A stretch of DNA of 64,000 nt from Gymnorhina tibicen (lineage: Eukaryota > Chordata > Aves > Passeriformes > Artamidae). Shown here piece after piece: positions 37,903 through 50,696 of the stretch. The translations under genes and the position numbers were made by a program. Every line of letters starts with the position of its first letter. The first letter of the stretch is position 1. The notes beneath the pieces were generated by a model. The model worked only from the letters and a program-made list of their open reading frames with translations, was not told where the DNA came from and ran no database searches. The stretch spans positions 62,001 through 126,000 of the forward strand of contig VXAZ01000475.1 in the NCBI GenBank assembly GCA_013399875.1. Direction: 5' to 3'.

Positions 37903-40900
37903 ATATTTAGATGCTGTGTTTAAGCAGTGCCATTTTTAATGCCTTTGGTAAAAAATATTTTCACATCCAATAACCAAAGCCAAGCTTACTTGCTGTTTAA
38001 GGGAGTCAAAGTTTTGCTGTGCTCTTAAGTGTGAAAATAATTTTTTTTATTCTCAGCACAAAAATAGATACATCTGCTCAGTAGTATTCATGAGCAAGTT
38101 GTAAGCAGTAAAAAAATAAGCATTTTTATTTTGCAGTAAGGCCTTTATTCCATATTGTATATCAGTTACAGAATTAAGTTTGATCATTAAAACTACCTCC
38201 CAGTCATTTCTATTAAATACAGTATTTTAATATTTATAATTTTGGTTCTTGAAACAGCTAGTTTATTGGAGACTTCCACTCTGAATTCAGGGTTTCATAG
38301 TATTATTGGGCTACTATGAACTGAAATAATAGCAAACAAAATCTGCAGTAATAATCTGCTACAATATCAAACCTGCTGTGGTGTTTATGACTCCTCTTGA
38401 TCTTGGTAAGCAGTGTGTTAAATTTTGATTTAACATAGCCAGGAACACTCGAAGTCTTTGCCAGGATTGTAGAAGGGAGCAACCACTTGAGGTTTGGGCT
38501 GCCTGCAATCATGTAATTAGCTTAACTGAATACCAGAAGTTCTGAGATGAGGTTATTTATGAACTAATTGACAGCCTGCACTGGTTTACCATAGGAAAGA
38601 GAAAAAGATAACCTAACAGGAGAAAAAGCTACCCTTAAAATGGAACTATTAAAGCAATTAAATTACTCTGTTTGCATATTTCCAGTCTTCTTGAATTTAT
38701 GGTTCCCTTGCTGGGAGAAATTTAACCACTGTCTACTGAGGAAATGTTAGGGTTTTTTTAAAATTCTTTTGTGTCAGCATCTGAGCTTTCCTCATAGTAC
38801 ATTGCTTAACAGCTCTACATACTGCTTTCAAACATGATAAACAGCCTTTCACACCTCATCGAACAACTGCTCTGATCAAATTCTTTTCCCTCCTCAAATG
38901 TGTCAGTATGCTTAATATAAGAGATTTCAAAATGTTTGTAATCAGGGTCAGTTCAGGATCCTAAACAAGTTTTAACTTTGCTCTTCCAAAGCTTCTTGTG
39001 TTCTGGTTTGTTGTCCATATAATAAGGGTAGTAATACATGATTTCCTGTCAGGGTAGCTCTGAAAATAAGCTGTGAGCATTCAAAAGAAAACCATCTTTG
39101 TATTGGGTGGGTAAGTCTATGATATTCAATAACATTTATAATAATTTATAATAACAATTCTTTAAATGTTTTTAGAGTCTCAGGTGAAAACATTATTATT
39201 AATAGGTCTCATTTGCAGTTTTCAAACAAAAAAACAACAAAGCTCTTGTTTTCATATAGCTATTTTCAGTATCTTGGATATAGTATACATCCTTGCATAC
39301 CTAACACCTGTTGTCTTCCAATTTCTTTGATTGTAAAGGTCATCATCAGCATAAACTGAACCATAAGTAATACGATTTAAAGCTAAGTAGAATCAGTTGA
39401 CAATTAAAGAGCTTAAAATAGCCTACTATAGCTTCTAGTAGCTGTGTTTCAAGCAATACACAGGATTTCCTCTGTGCTGCTCCTCAGCTGAACCCAAGCT
39501 GAACCCCTTTTTGGATGCAATCATTTGATCAAAAATGAGCAGCTAAAATGAAAGTAATTTTTCAAAAGAGGACATGATTGCTGTATGAGAAGCTTTGGTT
39601 AGCGAATCTGAAATATTTCAGTCAGACTCTTTCTCAAAACCCCTAGACTTACCAAATAACTAATATAAATAACTTTTCTGGATATTTCTCTTAGTGTCCA
39701 TTACAACAGTAAATGTTTACTTGTATTAGGAAAGAAACTGCTTTCCTGTCAGTTCCACATTTCCCTTCATAGTCTTTCCCTCTGTCCCGAAGAAAGTATA
39801 GAGCTGCAGAGTTGTTTTTTTTTAATTCAAACCCATGACTTTTGCAAATTTAAGCAATTGTTTGTGCATTGTAGGATTCTCCCAGGACCTGTATGTAGTT
39901 ATACACCCATTCACACAGCTTTTTGAGTAGTGATTGTACATAGGGGAATAAGAGCATTCCTCTTTTCATAGAGAAGACTCGTGTTCCATTCTCTGAGGGT
40001 TTGATGTCTTCTGTGCTGCTCCCTATTCATTTTCTCCAGCATTTCTCCAGTCTGTTCATTAATGGTAGTGAGATAGATATGACTGTAGAAGGATATTGAT
40101 GTTGGCAGGACAGAAGGGAATTATTTAAATTACAGCTATTTAATTTTCAGTGATCACGGAACCTTCTGAAGAAACCAGTGATCTCCTCTGTGACTGCAGC
40201 TGTAGGTTCTCATAAGCTCTATCGCAGCTTTAATGAAGTGAGGGAATTCCCTTTCCTGTCTCTCAGATGGATATAATGGCAACATTTCTTAGGAGCCTTC
40301 TGACTCATATGAACAAAACTGGGAGGGATGAAGATGGATTGATACGCATTGTCTCGTTCCTTTTGAAAAATTTTAGCTGCTGCTCCTTGCTGAAACACCT
40401 TACTGCACTGAAATTGAATTATCTATTTAGTCAAAAATATTTGGTCAAGATATTGACAGATTTTTGAAGAGAGCTGGCACACATCAGTGCTTGCTACAGT
40501 TAGTAAGTTTAGAAGCTGCTCTAGGGAAACTTAACAGCTGGAATCAGTACCAGGCATGATATAGGATTTTTCCAGCTCATACTGCAGAGGATTGTGAGCA
40601 CTCCTTCTCTGTCACCTCTCAGTTCGCTCTTCCTAATAAAAAGGCTTTGAAAAGTTTCCTTTGATACAAAGCTGTTTGTAAGGAACAATCAATAAAACAT
40701 GTTCAAAGCTGGTCAATCAGGTGAGTAGTATGGAAATTAGAGTAGGCTGATAAGCTGTGAAGGGGGTGAGTAGAAGAGGAAGTGATAGTTACAGAACCAG
40801 AACTCTGAGTCTGATACAGTGGAAAATGGTAAGACAGAAAGGTGGGCAAAAATGGTGTGATTATTTACATCAGAGCTCCAGGCTAGGAAGATGACAGCAG

Positions 40901-41659
40901 CTGTGTTTTGAGTTGACTTGAAAACAGAACCATTTCTGTCAAGGAGACTAGAACTGAAAGGATTGGTGTAGAGATGGAAGATTATAATGGGGTTTGTATG
41001 TTGCAACTGTGTTAGTCAATAAGATGAAAACAACACCATGTTAAGAAGCTTGGGGACAATTAGATTGATTTTGTTTTCTCCCTTTTAAAATTTTATTTTC
41101 TGTGATGCACCCACTCTCTTCTTTACTGACTGAGTGACCTTTAGAGGTTTTTACTCTTAATTATTTCCTTTCTTGTGGTTGCTTTTAATATGTAGTAGAA
41201 TATTCAGTCAATGTAATAAATCTATTTCCTTATGTGTTTAGAAACAATGCACATTATTTATTTTCCAAACGACATAATAATTTATGAGAATGAGGACTTA
41301 CTACTGTGATTGCAGCTTTTCCTGCTCCATTAACCCACAAAAAGCTCAGTTTCTAATGAAATCTAAATCCATTCCAAAGCCAATGAATATCTAATATTAA
41401 TTTTGTAACACTCTTAAATAAGATATGATATATAATCTTTGGTTCAGTATATACATGATTTCTAAGGAAGAAGACTGCAAAATCTCTCTGGGAAATTATT
41501 GGGAGGGATTGTTTGTGGAGTTTTTTGATTAACTATCCCTAATCAGTTCCATTAATCTTCATCTGTAGGTGAACACTTTCATAAAATAATATGAATGGCT
41601 TATTTTTTACTGTTGAAATCATTCATGTTTTATTTCACTCTACCCTTCTGTCAAATCCT

Positions 41660-41814
41660 GTTTGGGTGTGTGGGGGTTTTTTGGAGGGGGGAGGTTTTTG
41701 GTTGTTTTTTTGGAATTTTGGGGGGTTTTTGTTGTTGTTGTCTGGGGGTTTTTGTTTGTTTTGTTTTGGGGAGTTTTTTTGGCTTTTAGGTGGGGTTTTT
41801 TTGTTCAACATTCA
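41660..41814. repeat. G/T-rich low-complexity tract with repeated G runs (G4-prone)
   Basis: About 155 bp are almost entirely G and T on the plus strand. They hold at least six runs of four or more G: 41672-41676, 41686-41691, 41720-41725, 41744-41748, 41768-41771 and 41792-41795, separated by T-rich loops. This fits intramolecular G-quadruplex potential, although several loops are longer than the classical 7-nt limit. Plus-strand open frames across it (starting at 41591 and 41595) translate to Phe/Gly/Cys-rich low-complexity sequence and are artefacts of composition. The tract may be a source of assembly or sequencing error. Confidence 0.9.
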
Positions 41815-42319
41815 CACATTTAACTTATGAATTATTATTTTTGAAGAAGACGCATTCTCCTCTTGTCTGTACTGCAGAGAAATAGGAACTCCTAGGATAA
41901 TGCTAACATGCGTGCTGAACTTGTTATTTGTTCAGTGCATATAGTGTACAGACTTATTCTTTCACATGTTTTCAGTAAATCCTGGCTCAACCAATTTTCT
42001 GTTCTTCCGTGTGTAGAATTTCAATGTGAAGTTCATGAGACGAAGATATTGTGTGTGGAAATTGCAAATAAGAACTTTTACACTAATATTTTTATTATCT
42101 TTATTGTCTGTGGTCAATCCAACATGCACATATTAATAGCTATTCTTTGCTGTCTTGGAAATATGATAAAAGTTTGAGTGGCATCAGCTTGAAAGGGTGC
42201 ATGTTAAGTGGCATACATAATAAAGTCCAAGAACAATTTAGGTTTTTTTTCAAATGCAAATTAAAATGGAAAGGAAAGTAATCTTAGAAGAACTTCTTTC
42301 TGATCTTATATCCACACTC

Positions 42320-42359
42320 TCCTTTAAGGTAAATTCACTCCTGAATTTACCTTAAAGGA
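42320..42359. repeat. Perfect inverted repeat, 18-bp arms, 4-bp loop
   Basis: The left arm (42320-42337, TCCTTTAAGGTAAATTCA) is followed by CTCC (42338-42341) and then its exact reverse complement (42342-42359). Eighteen perfectly paired bases around a four-base loop is far beyond what composition predicts for one site. A template switch during replication that copied the left arm in reverse is the simplest explanation. The stem is too short for a canonical pre-miRNA. Confidence 0.97.
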
Positions 42360-43752
42360 TACAGAATCCAGACTGCTTCCTTCTTAAAATTAGTAAGATT
42401 CACTTTGGCCAAATCAATGCTGATTTTTTCTCTCTCAAAAGGGAAGCAAAGCAAGTTGGTTAGTATAAGACAAGTTAGACTTACAAATGCCAGTTATATG
42501 ATGCTTTTTTTGCTTCCCCATATGAAATTTCTACCACAGGGAATAAATGACTGACACATCACCCCCTGCCATCACAACTGTCATGCAACACCATTATTTT
42601 TCAAACATTAGTGGCATCCCTCCATCTGGCCATAAGGTTGCAGACACATATTTTAATCATTACTTTGCCCATTGCAGGAAGCTAAAGTCACACAATTTAA
42701 TGTGTGTTCATGATAAATTTCACTTTATTTTATAATAAAATGGAAGTTAATGAAGCACAGCACAATTGCGGTGAATTAGACACCAGTAGAACAAGGCAGG
42801 AGAATACCCACTTATTGACATTATCAAAGCCATCTTAAATGCATCGACTTTTAAACCAACTCATATTCAATTATTAAAAAGGGACCAGGGGAGTATGCAG
42901 TTGGCTTAGTAAGAAACAAGATTATAACAGTTCAGTAGTAATTAATTGACAATCTCAGTGCTTAATGTCTTTATATTTAATAAATACTTCTGTGCCCAGT
43001 GTCTTACTTCTATCCATTCTGTTTTTCATCAACCTGTAAAATATGACATTTCATTTCTTCTGTCCACACATACAAGGGAGGGTCAGCTGGTCACGTTTTA
43101 GCAATTTGTATTGAGATATTTTACAACATAAATTATTTATGGAATTATTAAATAATTTTTCTATATGAAGTTAGCCATAAGAGTAACATACATCTCTGGT
43201 TTTTTACTATAGATTAAATTTAGGTGTTAGTCCTGTCTTAAGCAAACCACAGGTTTCCTGAATAGCAACTTGCGGGGAAGGACTGGGGGAAATGGACCCC
43301 ACAGAAAAACAAGTGGCTGTGACGAAAGTGCCCATAATAGAATTCGTTTTACAAGAATGACTCAGAGGCAAACGTGTTTATTCTTCCATAAATCATTTTT
43401 TTACTGTAATTTTTACTCACAGCAATTAGAAGTACATATTTTTGCTGCTGTTTTATACCCTATCCTCCCTATTCACAAGCAACACACTATTGCTCATATA
43501 GTATCTTGAAAAAAGGAAGCATGAATAGCATGCATATTCAGGAATGTAATGCCTTGATTTCATGCATCCATTTCATTCCCAGAACACTTACTGATTTTTT
43601 TTAATTTTTTTTAAGACGATTTTTTGAGGGGGTTTCCGGGTACAAGAAAGACTATAGTCACTCCTATACGTGTGACCATATAAACACCTTTAGGACAATG
43701 TGACACAGCAGCAGCTATGATTGTAGATATGCTTTAGATATTAGATAATTAG

Positions 43753-43772
43753 ATATCTATTATAATAGATAT
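43753..43772. repeat. Perfect 20-bp AT-rich palindrome
   Basis: ATATCTATTATAATAGATAT reads the same on both strands with no spacer. It lies in a cluster of TTAGAT/AGATAT-like words at 43.73-43.78 kb, so local low complexity explains part of the symmetry. Confidence 0.92.
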
Positions 43773-45413
43773 TTTTAAGATCCGCTAATGCCATGGACAG
43801 CTATGAGCAGAAGTAGAACTGTGCTGCACCAGAGCCTATATTTGTTAGTTTTCATAAGTGGAAGTCTGTCGTGATGCCTGTATCTAGATGACTGGGAGGG
43901 AGGGAGAGAAGGAACATTTTGAACCTGGGGCTACCAGTGATTCAATATATACTACAAAATAGTACTTTGCTTTTAAAAACCAGACAAACAGAAAACTCAT
44001 GTTGATGTCTCTCACAAAATTTGCAATGTGCTATCTGAATCATTACTACCTTTCAGCACATAACTATAATTTGCCCTATGTATAAGCAAAACAAACGTTT
44101 CGTATCAAAAGCTTCTCTCAAGAAAGGTTTTCCTCGTTATATTTCACTCCTGCTTATCTTACCAAAGTTATATATGGTTGGTTAAAGAAAATATAGAAGT
44201 TGAGAGGGTAGGTGGAGCAATGATGAGCCTCCAGGGTTGGTAACTTTACATGGTAACTTCTTAAACAAAGCTACAGGGTCTGCTCCAGCAGCTGGAATAG
44301 ATTGTCTGACCATAGTCACAGAGTGACTATCATATTTCCCACTGCTGAAAAAGGCAGTCACTTTCTCACCTTCCCTCCTGGCCAAAGGGTCCTTTAGCTC
44401 ACCCCTAAGAGACCTGGTTCAATTAAGTATTTTGTCTGAAAATTAATCTAGCAACAAAAAAAGAATAGTTGGTATTTCTGCTGGATTTGTGAGCTGAATT
44501 CGTCTACAAATATGTGAGATGCATAGAGAAAATGACAGGAAGAGATGTTTCCAGGACACAGAGTAAAAAAATACCACATGTTCCTCCAACTCTAGAGCCC
44601 CAAAATGTTAAAAAAAAGGTACTAAAAATATTGGATTTTTTAACATTGCACATACGCACACACAAAAAAAAATCCTGCCTAATATGAACTTAAAATGCAT
44701 CCAGACTAAGAGAGAATTTAACAGGGGAAGGAGGAGAAAGAGGAATCAAAGAGTGTCAGAAGGTTAGCAATTATGCTAAGGAGGGTTATTTCCATAGAAT
44801 TTCTCTCTACTCATTTGTGAGTAGGAAGTTTCTCTAGAAGTCAGTTCCAAACAAGAATCTAATTTTAGGCATTTGGATTCACCTCAGGAGGAATCTGACC
44901 TCTTCCTGTACTATAAATGTTGAAGAGACTAAGAGACTAACCTTAGGCTAATGTTAGCCTTTGTGTTTGCCTTCCAGTGGATTCAACGATGTGCAAATCA
45001 AATTCTAATGAGAAATGCTAAGGATTAAACTAATTTGGTTCAAAATTTAGCTTTGGTAATTTTAAGTGGATTCTAGATTTCAGAAAATTATTCAGAAACC
45101 TAATAATGTAGAAAATACCTGTACACAGTGGAAGAAACTTGCATCCCTTGGCATTGATTTCCTTTCCCCCTGGTATACACACATTTCCCTGGAGGACAAT
45201 TCAGAAGTCTTTATAAGGAGGCAAAAAGTTATCAGCAACTGGAAAACAGAAAGGGTAATTCAGCCAGTAAACACAAAAATGTCTGAAATTACATCTATTC
45301 TGGGGCTGTATTTGACCTAAAACATCCTAAATTCTAGGAGGACTTTTTCCATTTTATATTCCAATTTCCTGAAATTTTACTGTTATTCTCACATGATATT
45401 ATGTGGATCACTA

Positions 45414-45446
45414 ATATAACTCCTGTGCATTGATATAACTCCTGTG
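45414..45446. repeat. Two-copy repeat of a 14-bp word, period 19 bp
   Basis: ATATAACTCCTGTG occurs at 45414 and 45433 with 5 bp between. It is a small tandem duplication without apparent function. Confidence 0.9.
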
Positions 45447-46674
45447 TCTCTTTTTCCTTTACTGACGTTTTGCCTACACTTCCATACCCCAGGCCTTTGT
45501 GCTGTGATACACCTCCTGATAATCCATTGAATATGTTTGTATAACAATACAGCATGATATAGTTTTATCAGAAATGAAGCAGCTTGTGTACAAACTGTAT
45601 CAAAAATAAATTCAGATCTGAGATATCAGCTCTCTCTGCACGTTTTGAAAATTTGAAAGATTTCGTGAGAGAATTCATATCTGTGTGAGTTTTGAACATT
45701 CTTCCTCAAAAAGTGAGTATGCAGATCTTTCTAGCTCAAAATAAATATTATGCTTTATGATTTGTAAACTGTACACATCTCATAGTTCCTAGCATCAATA
45801 TTGCTTAGATTACTAACTCTGATTTTAGGTTTTTTTCTTTAGGAAATTCTACGGTACAATTGTATTCCGTAACTATGATGAAACAAGAAACTTCAACACC
45901 TGTTTAAAATAATTAAATTAATACGTAATTCTAAAGCTAGAACTCTAGAATAAAACATTCAAAATTACATTTTCCAAACAAGTTTCAGGATTAGTTTATA
46001 ATCTGGTATATTACAAATGTTTTCTATGGGACTTTGGCAGACGGGAGAAAGAAACTCATTACTGTTTCTGACAGTACAGAAATGAGAATAAGACAAAACA
46101 GAAAACAAAATGTTAAATTTATATTTGAAGGTAAGGCTAAAGTTTTTTTCCTCTTCCATTATTATGCTTTCTAAAGAAATAAAAATGGCAATAATGTGTT
46201 TTGCCATGGTTCAGAAATCTGTAGCTTATACTATAAGATTCAGATCTATACTGCTCAGATTCAGCTCTCCCTATTTTTTTTTTGTAACAGCCTTTTCATG
46301 AGGAAGAGACAATACATTTTCTGCTTTCTCAAAAGAAGGAGAATTTTTAGTTAGCTGGGATTTGTCTGTTTTATATGCTTTACAACACATGCTCTACATT
46401 AAAATTTTCATGATGATTTTTTAATACCTGCATTTCTTTATTATCACTGCACGACCAAGTTCTAAAGTAACTCCTTGCTTTTGCAAATGCATACACATAT
46501 AAACATAAGTTTGCACTTGTGAGTGGTTCCCTGCCTTTTGACTGAACTCAACTGTGTGAGTAGTTTTGTGTATATACAAAAATTTTTGCAAATCAGAGCT
46601 TAGAAATGTACCCAGAGTTAGATTTAAACAAAAAAATCAGGTTTTTTTGCCTAGATAGTATTTTCCTTACACAT

Positions 46675-46930
46675 AGGACAAGAGGGAATCGCTGTACACT
46701 GAAGAGAGTGGGTTTAGATTGGATATTAGAAAGAAATTCTTCACTGTGAGGATTGTGAGGCACTGGAACAGGTTGCCCAGAGAACTGGAAGTGTTCTGGA
46801 AGTGTTCAAGACCAGGCTGGATGGGGTTTTGAGCAACATGGCCTAGTGGAAGGTGTCCCTGCCCATTGCAGGGAGGTTGGAACTGGAGGGTCTTTAAGGT
46901 CCCTTCCAGCCCAAATAATTCTATGATTCT
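46675..46930 (+). mobile_element. CR1 LINE 3'-end fragment, well preserved
   Basis: The plus strand shows the classic avian CR1 3' UTR in order: AGGACAAGAGGGAATCGC, 'gtgggtttagattggatat' and AAGAAATTCTTCACTGTGAGG, then GTGAGGCACTGGAACAGG, TTGCCCAGAGAA, AAGACCAGGCTGGATGGGG, TTTTGAGCAACATGG, CTAGTGGAAGGTGTCCCTGC, GGTTGGAACTGGAGG and TTTAAGGTCCCTTCCAGCCC. It ends in ATTCTATGATTCT, the diagnostic terminal repeat. The copy is 5'-truncated with no coding sequence, and it is the least diverged CR1 in the window. A short internal segment is odd: CTGGAAGTGTTC is present twice (around 46785-46809) where most copies carry a different sequence before a single CTGGAAGTGTTC. Confidence 0.96.
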
Positions 46931-49900
46931 GACAAAAGCTATTTTCTAGTCATTGAAAATTTTTTAACTAGTTCTAGTTTGGCATTTTTAGTTGGAAGAA
47001 AGTAATCAAGACTTGATTCTCTAACAGAAAACTTCTATACTTACATTTACATTAAAAAATTTTGTCCTGAGCAATCGATATTTTTGAACTTTTCATTCCA
47101 TTTTTATTTAACAACTCAATATATATAATTTTTTTTAAATCTAGTTCTTTTTTTAACATAAACTTTTTCAAACATTAGTAACTTTTCAGCCAAAATGTTT
47201 TTCATAGTGTCTGAATATTTGATTTTTTCTTACTGAGATCCAAAGCTTCTAATGCTAGCTGGAATTGTTCTATTAAGTAGCATTATTCCATTGTATCAGG
47301 CAAAAATCAAAAAATCTTATATGGTCCTGGCAAAAATGTCATTTCCCCCATGGTATGATTTAAAAAAAAGAAAAAGAGAAAAAGAAATTAATTCATTAGC
47401 CTTTTAATTTTTTAGAAATCTAAAGTTTTTTAAAGAAACCATAAAATAAGAGAATAGGATAGGGGGGATTTTCTGGACTGTTATAGAACAAGCCCCCCCC
47501 TTGCAATAATTCTTATGGAGCACTTCATACCGTAACTTGTAGACCACAATTTTAAGTGTTGTTTATTTAGTATCTTTAGTTTTCCTTGCATTTCCTTTCT
47601 TTACAAAGAGTCTTCTATGAATAGAAACCAACCTGTTTCCTTGGCTCAGTATCAGGAAAGTGATGAATCATTTCATATAGTGATGTGCTGAAGATGGTAT
47701 GAATATTTAAAATGTAGATATACAGTCTTACTCTAAATAGAATAGCTATGCCTGGAATTCCAAAAGCGGCTAGAGATTTTTGCGCTTTTACAAAAGAATG
47801 AGTGAAAATATGTAAGTTGTGAAAGAACAGAGAAAAATTATTCCTACCCCTTCCTGTACACTGATCCTTCTTGTTTTAACACAAGCTTTTGTCAAAACTT
47901 TGTTGTAAATTTTAAATCACAATTTATTTTTACTTGTCAGAAAAATATTAAAGTCTATGAAAATGAATTCACACATCACTGTGTGAGTAAACTTCATTAT
48001 TAAAAATGTGCCGCTTTCCAAATTTATGTTCACTTTTGTTTAAATTAATTTCTGTGATTTCATTTTGTTTGCCTTAGGTTAGAGCATTGCCTTGTACAAA
48101 ATTAACATGTCTAATTGCATAAATATTTATTCCTGGATGACATTCCATCTAACTCAATAGAATGGAATCAGTTATTTTGTAAAGTGTTGTGGAGTCAGTC
48201 TTGGGTCTCTTCATAACAGAAAAATATAAACCTGATTAATATATTACAAGAAGCAAAATTCTTTCTAGCCAGAGAGAAGCACGAAAGTGTCTGATTTCTT
48301 ATTTTGTTTTGTATCTTTAGTACCGTTTCTCAATTCAAGAAACCATTTTGAGTGAAACTGACAATGCACAAATGCCTTTCTACTTTCCCTGAGCACCTCT
48401 GAGCATGAGCAGTAGATGGAATCTGATTTTATCCCATTTCTGTTTACAGCCAAGAATTGGAGAGACTGTTCAGATTTCCATTTTCCTTGTTTAAATTAGG
48501 GATTAATCCAGAATTTGGAGTTACAGTATATTCCAAGGCTTTTATCAAGTTAACATACATCTTCTAGATAATAAAAAAGGTTTGTAACACCATGAAAAAG
48601 GGAAAAACATGGGCTGTGTAGCATTTAGAAGTTCCTTTTATATTTAGCAGGGTCATAGTTCATCCCAAAAATTTTTGACTAATCAATTAGCCTTAACAGT
48701 ATCTCCCAGAAGATGCTTTAAAAGGAAGGATCATGTGACTTTGCTGTTGCACTCTCTATCAAGGCTGTGAGCCTGTGAGATTACAACCAGTATAGTAAGG
48801 AATGCGACAGTGTGGCATGAGAAGAATGTGGCACATTACCCACGTGTGATAGCCCAGCCCAGTGCAGTCCCTGCCTGATGAACACATGGCTGGCCTGTTT
48901 ACAAGATGAACCTAAATAAACTGCAGCATCTTTGTTTACTTTGCTATTATTCACATCATTTCACTGCATTTCACATCATTCACCATTTCAGACCACTGAG
49001 AATGAACATATTTATTTGTATATGAAAGAAGTGTGCAAAGTTAAGAAATGAACCTGAATGGTAAGGAATATTTAAATCCTGTATGTTTAGTTTTTGATCT
49101 GGTAATGTATCTCCAAGATTTGGACAGAGGATCTTCCAGCAGTGACTTGAAGAACAGTTTCTTGTGGTAATGAATTTAGATAAACATCATATAATGACCA
49201 TAAGCATTGGGTTATAGTTAAGAACAAAATCAAGTATATTTCTTAAGCTAGGATGGATTTAAGTATCTTAACTGGTTTCCTGAAGTTGGAGACTACAGTC
49301 TAAAAATTAGGTTTGCTTTCTGTTTTGACTCCTGGCCCTTAATTTGAATACAAATTTTAAAGTGGGCATGACTGTATTATCTCTTATTTAGCACAAATTC
49401 ACTCCTTACCATTCCAACGGACTTCACACTGTAAAATTACAATGATGCGTCTTAGTAATGCATTGTTTCAGATATAATTGATTTAACTGTTGTCTGATGA
49501 AAATCTCGTTATCAGACTTAGTGCTTAGCTGCATTTTGTAGACTAAAGACTGCAAAATTTGTAAACAGGAATGACCAGCACTTGCTCAGGTAGCCTGTGA
49601 ACTTCCAGAAGTTCAAAGTTTTGTGTTATTTTGGCTATTTACCCAATACCAAAAGTTAGTGTGTGTTTTTAGAATGAGAAACGGAACTGTAATTTTTCAA
49701 AGTAGAAAGGAATTCCAATTAAGCTTCAGATAGATCAGCATCTTAGGAATGGATGGAAAAGTCCTGAGAGGAACCTTCCTGATGCTGGCCTGATTGTTCT
49801 GCAATGACTAAAGCCTACCAAATTGTATGTTTTCTTCTGGATGAAGTGACAGAGACGAAGACATGAGAAATGGAAAGATAAACTACTTGCAAGTATATTC

Positions 49901-50213
49901 CAGCAGGAAGATGTGGAATTTTCATTGCCCCTGGTAATTACTGGCTTATCTTGCTTACCTGATTCTACATTTCTTCAGCCTTTGTGTGAGAAGGTTCAGA
50001 CAGTAATGTTTTTTAACTGTATATGTACCTTGTACAAGTCTTTCTGTGGACAGGACTCATTCTGGAAACTGAGTCAGTGCTGTCAGAAACTAATGCATTA
50101 GAAACCTGCAATATCAGCCATCAGAAAGGTAGTTCATATCTGCCCATATCAAGTTTATCTGCATAAATGGGCATCTTTGTTTCCTGAAAGAAATAAACTG
50201 AGAGTGAAGGTAG
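46931..50213. other. Noncoding AT-rich unique sequence, no gene seen
   Basis: No exon, RNA gene or recognisable repeat was identified. It contains A/T homopolymers and a short C8 run at 47493-47500. A slightly GC-richer patch lies around 48.75-48.91 kb. Open frames are short and overlapping. Confidence 0.7.
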
Positions 50214-50218
50214 TAATG
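50214..50218. repeat. Target-site duplication, left copy (TAATG)
   Basis: TAATG immediately precedes the LTR's TGTGTTGG end. The identical TAATG follows the other end at 50697-50701. A 5-bp duplication is typical of ERVL-type retroviral integration. Confidence 0.85.
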
Positions 50219-50696
50219 TGTGTTGGTTTGAAAACAAACCAGTGGGAGATCACAAGTCAGGATCTAAATTAATGGGAAAATAAAATTAGAAACAAATGAA
50301 ATAATATAAGGAGAAGCACTGACAAAGTCAGATACAACCTGACACCCTGTTAGAGTGGTGGTAGCAGTCCAGATGAAGTAGCTCAGTTGGAGTGATGATC
50401 CTACGGAAGGTCTCCAGATGAAAGTCCAGTGGTAGCTTTGTCCGCTGGTAATTCAGTAGACAGGGCTAAGTTAGGCAGTTCTGAGGGCAAGTTATATCCA
50501 GATGGGAATGCTTGGCTCCTCCCTCCTGGGTGGAGCATCTCACAGTAGGATGAGATAAGTCCATGAGTCATGTGGGGGTTTCTTGATGGCCCATTGTCTG
50601 TTATCAGGGGTGGGTCATTAGCAGGCGATAACAGCTAATGGCCCACAGCTGGTGGTAATAGAATACTTGAATACATCTATATTTTAACCTAGGACA
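50219..50696 (-). mobile_element. Solo LTR of an endogenous retrovirus, ERVL-like
   Basis: The 478-bp element begins TGTGTTGG and ends CTAGGACA (5'-TG...CA-3' ends) and is flanked on both sides by the same 5-bp direct repeat, TAATG. These are the hallmarks of a retroviral LTR insertion. Five-base duplications are typical of ERVL (class III), against usually 4 for class I and 6 for ERVK. No second LTR, primer-binding site or gag/pol/env sequence is next to it, so it is a solo LTR left by LTR-LTR recombination. I read it on the minus strand: from that side it starts TGTCCTAGGTTAA, like other avian ERVL LTRs, and has a TATA-like GGATATAACTTG (plus-strand 50489-50500) after about 200 bp, as a U3 promoter would. 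No AATAAA was found downstream on that strand, so orientation is less certain than identity. The inner sequence resembles LTRs common in songbirds, from memory and not by search. Confidence 0.87.

Larger units (their letters stand above)
23859..46674. other. Noncoding AT-rich unique sequence, no gene seen
   Basis: Nearly 23 kb without a supportable exon, RNA gene or recognisable full transposon. Open frames are short and family-less. The recognisable structure is local: a diverged 38-bp tandem pair near 26.2 kb, a 37-bp direct repeat at 29.0/29.4 kb, a pentanucleotide microsatellite at 29.8 kb, a 19-bp tandem pair at 37.6 kb, inverted repeats at 37.88, 42.32 and 43.75 kb, G/T-rich low-complexity DNA at 35.22 and 41.66 kb, and a small tandem pair at 45.4 kb. 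The scarcity of CR1 here is striking but not unusual for bird gene deserts. Confidence 0.7.

Noticed and set aside
41591..41830. Two overlapping plus-strand frames rich in Phe, Gly and Cys
   Set aside because: They are produced by the G/T low-complexity tract. The composition alone gives the residues and the lack of stops.
42320..42359. Pre-miRNA interpretation of the perfect hairpin
   Set aside because: An 18-bp stem with a 4-base loop is shorter than a normal Drosha/Dicer substrate, and flanking bases do not extend the stem.
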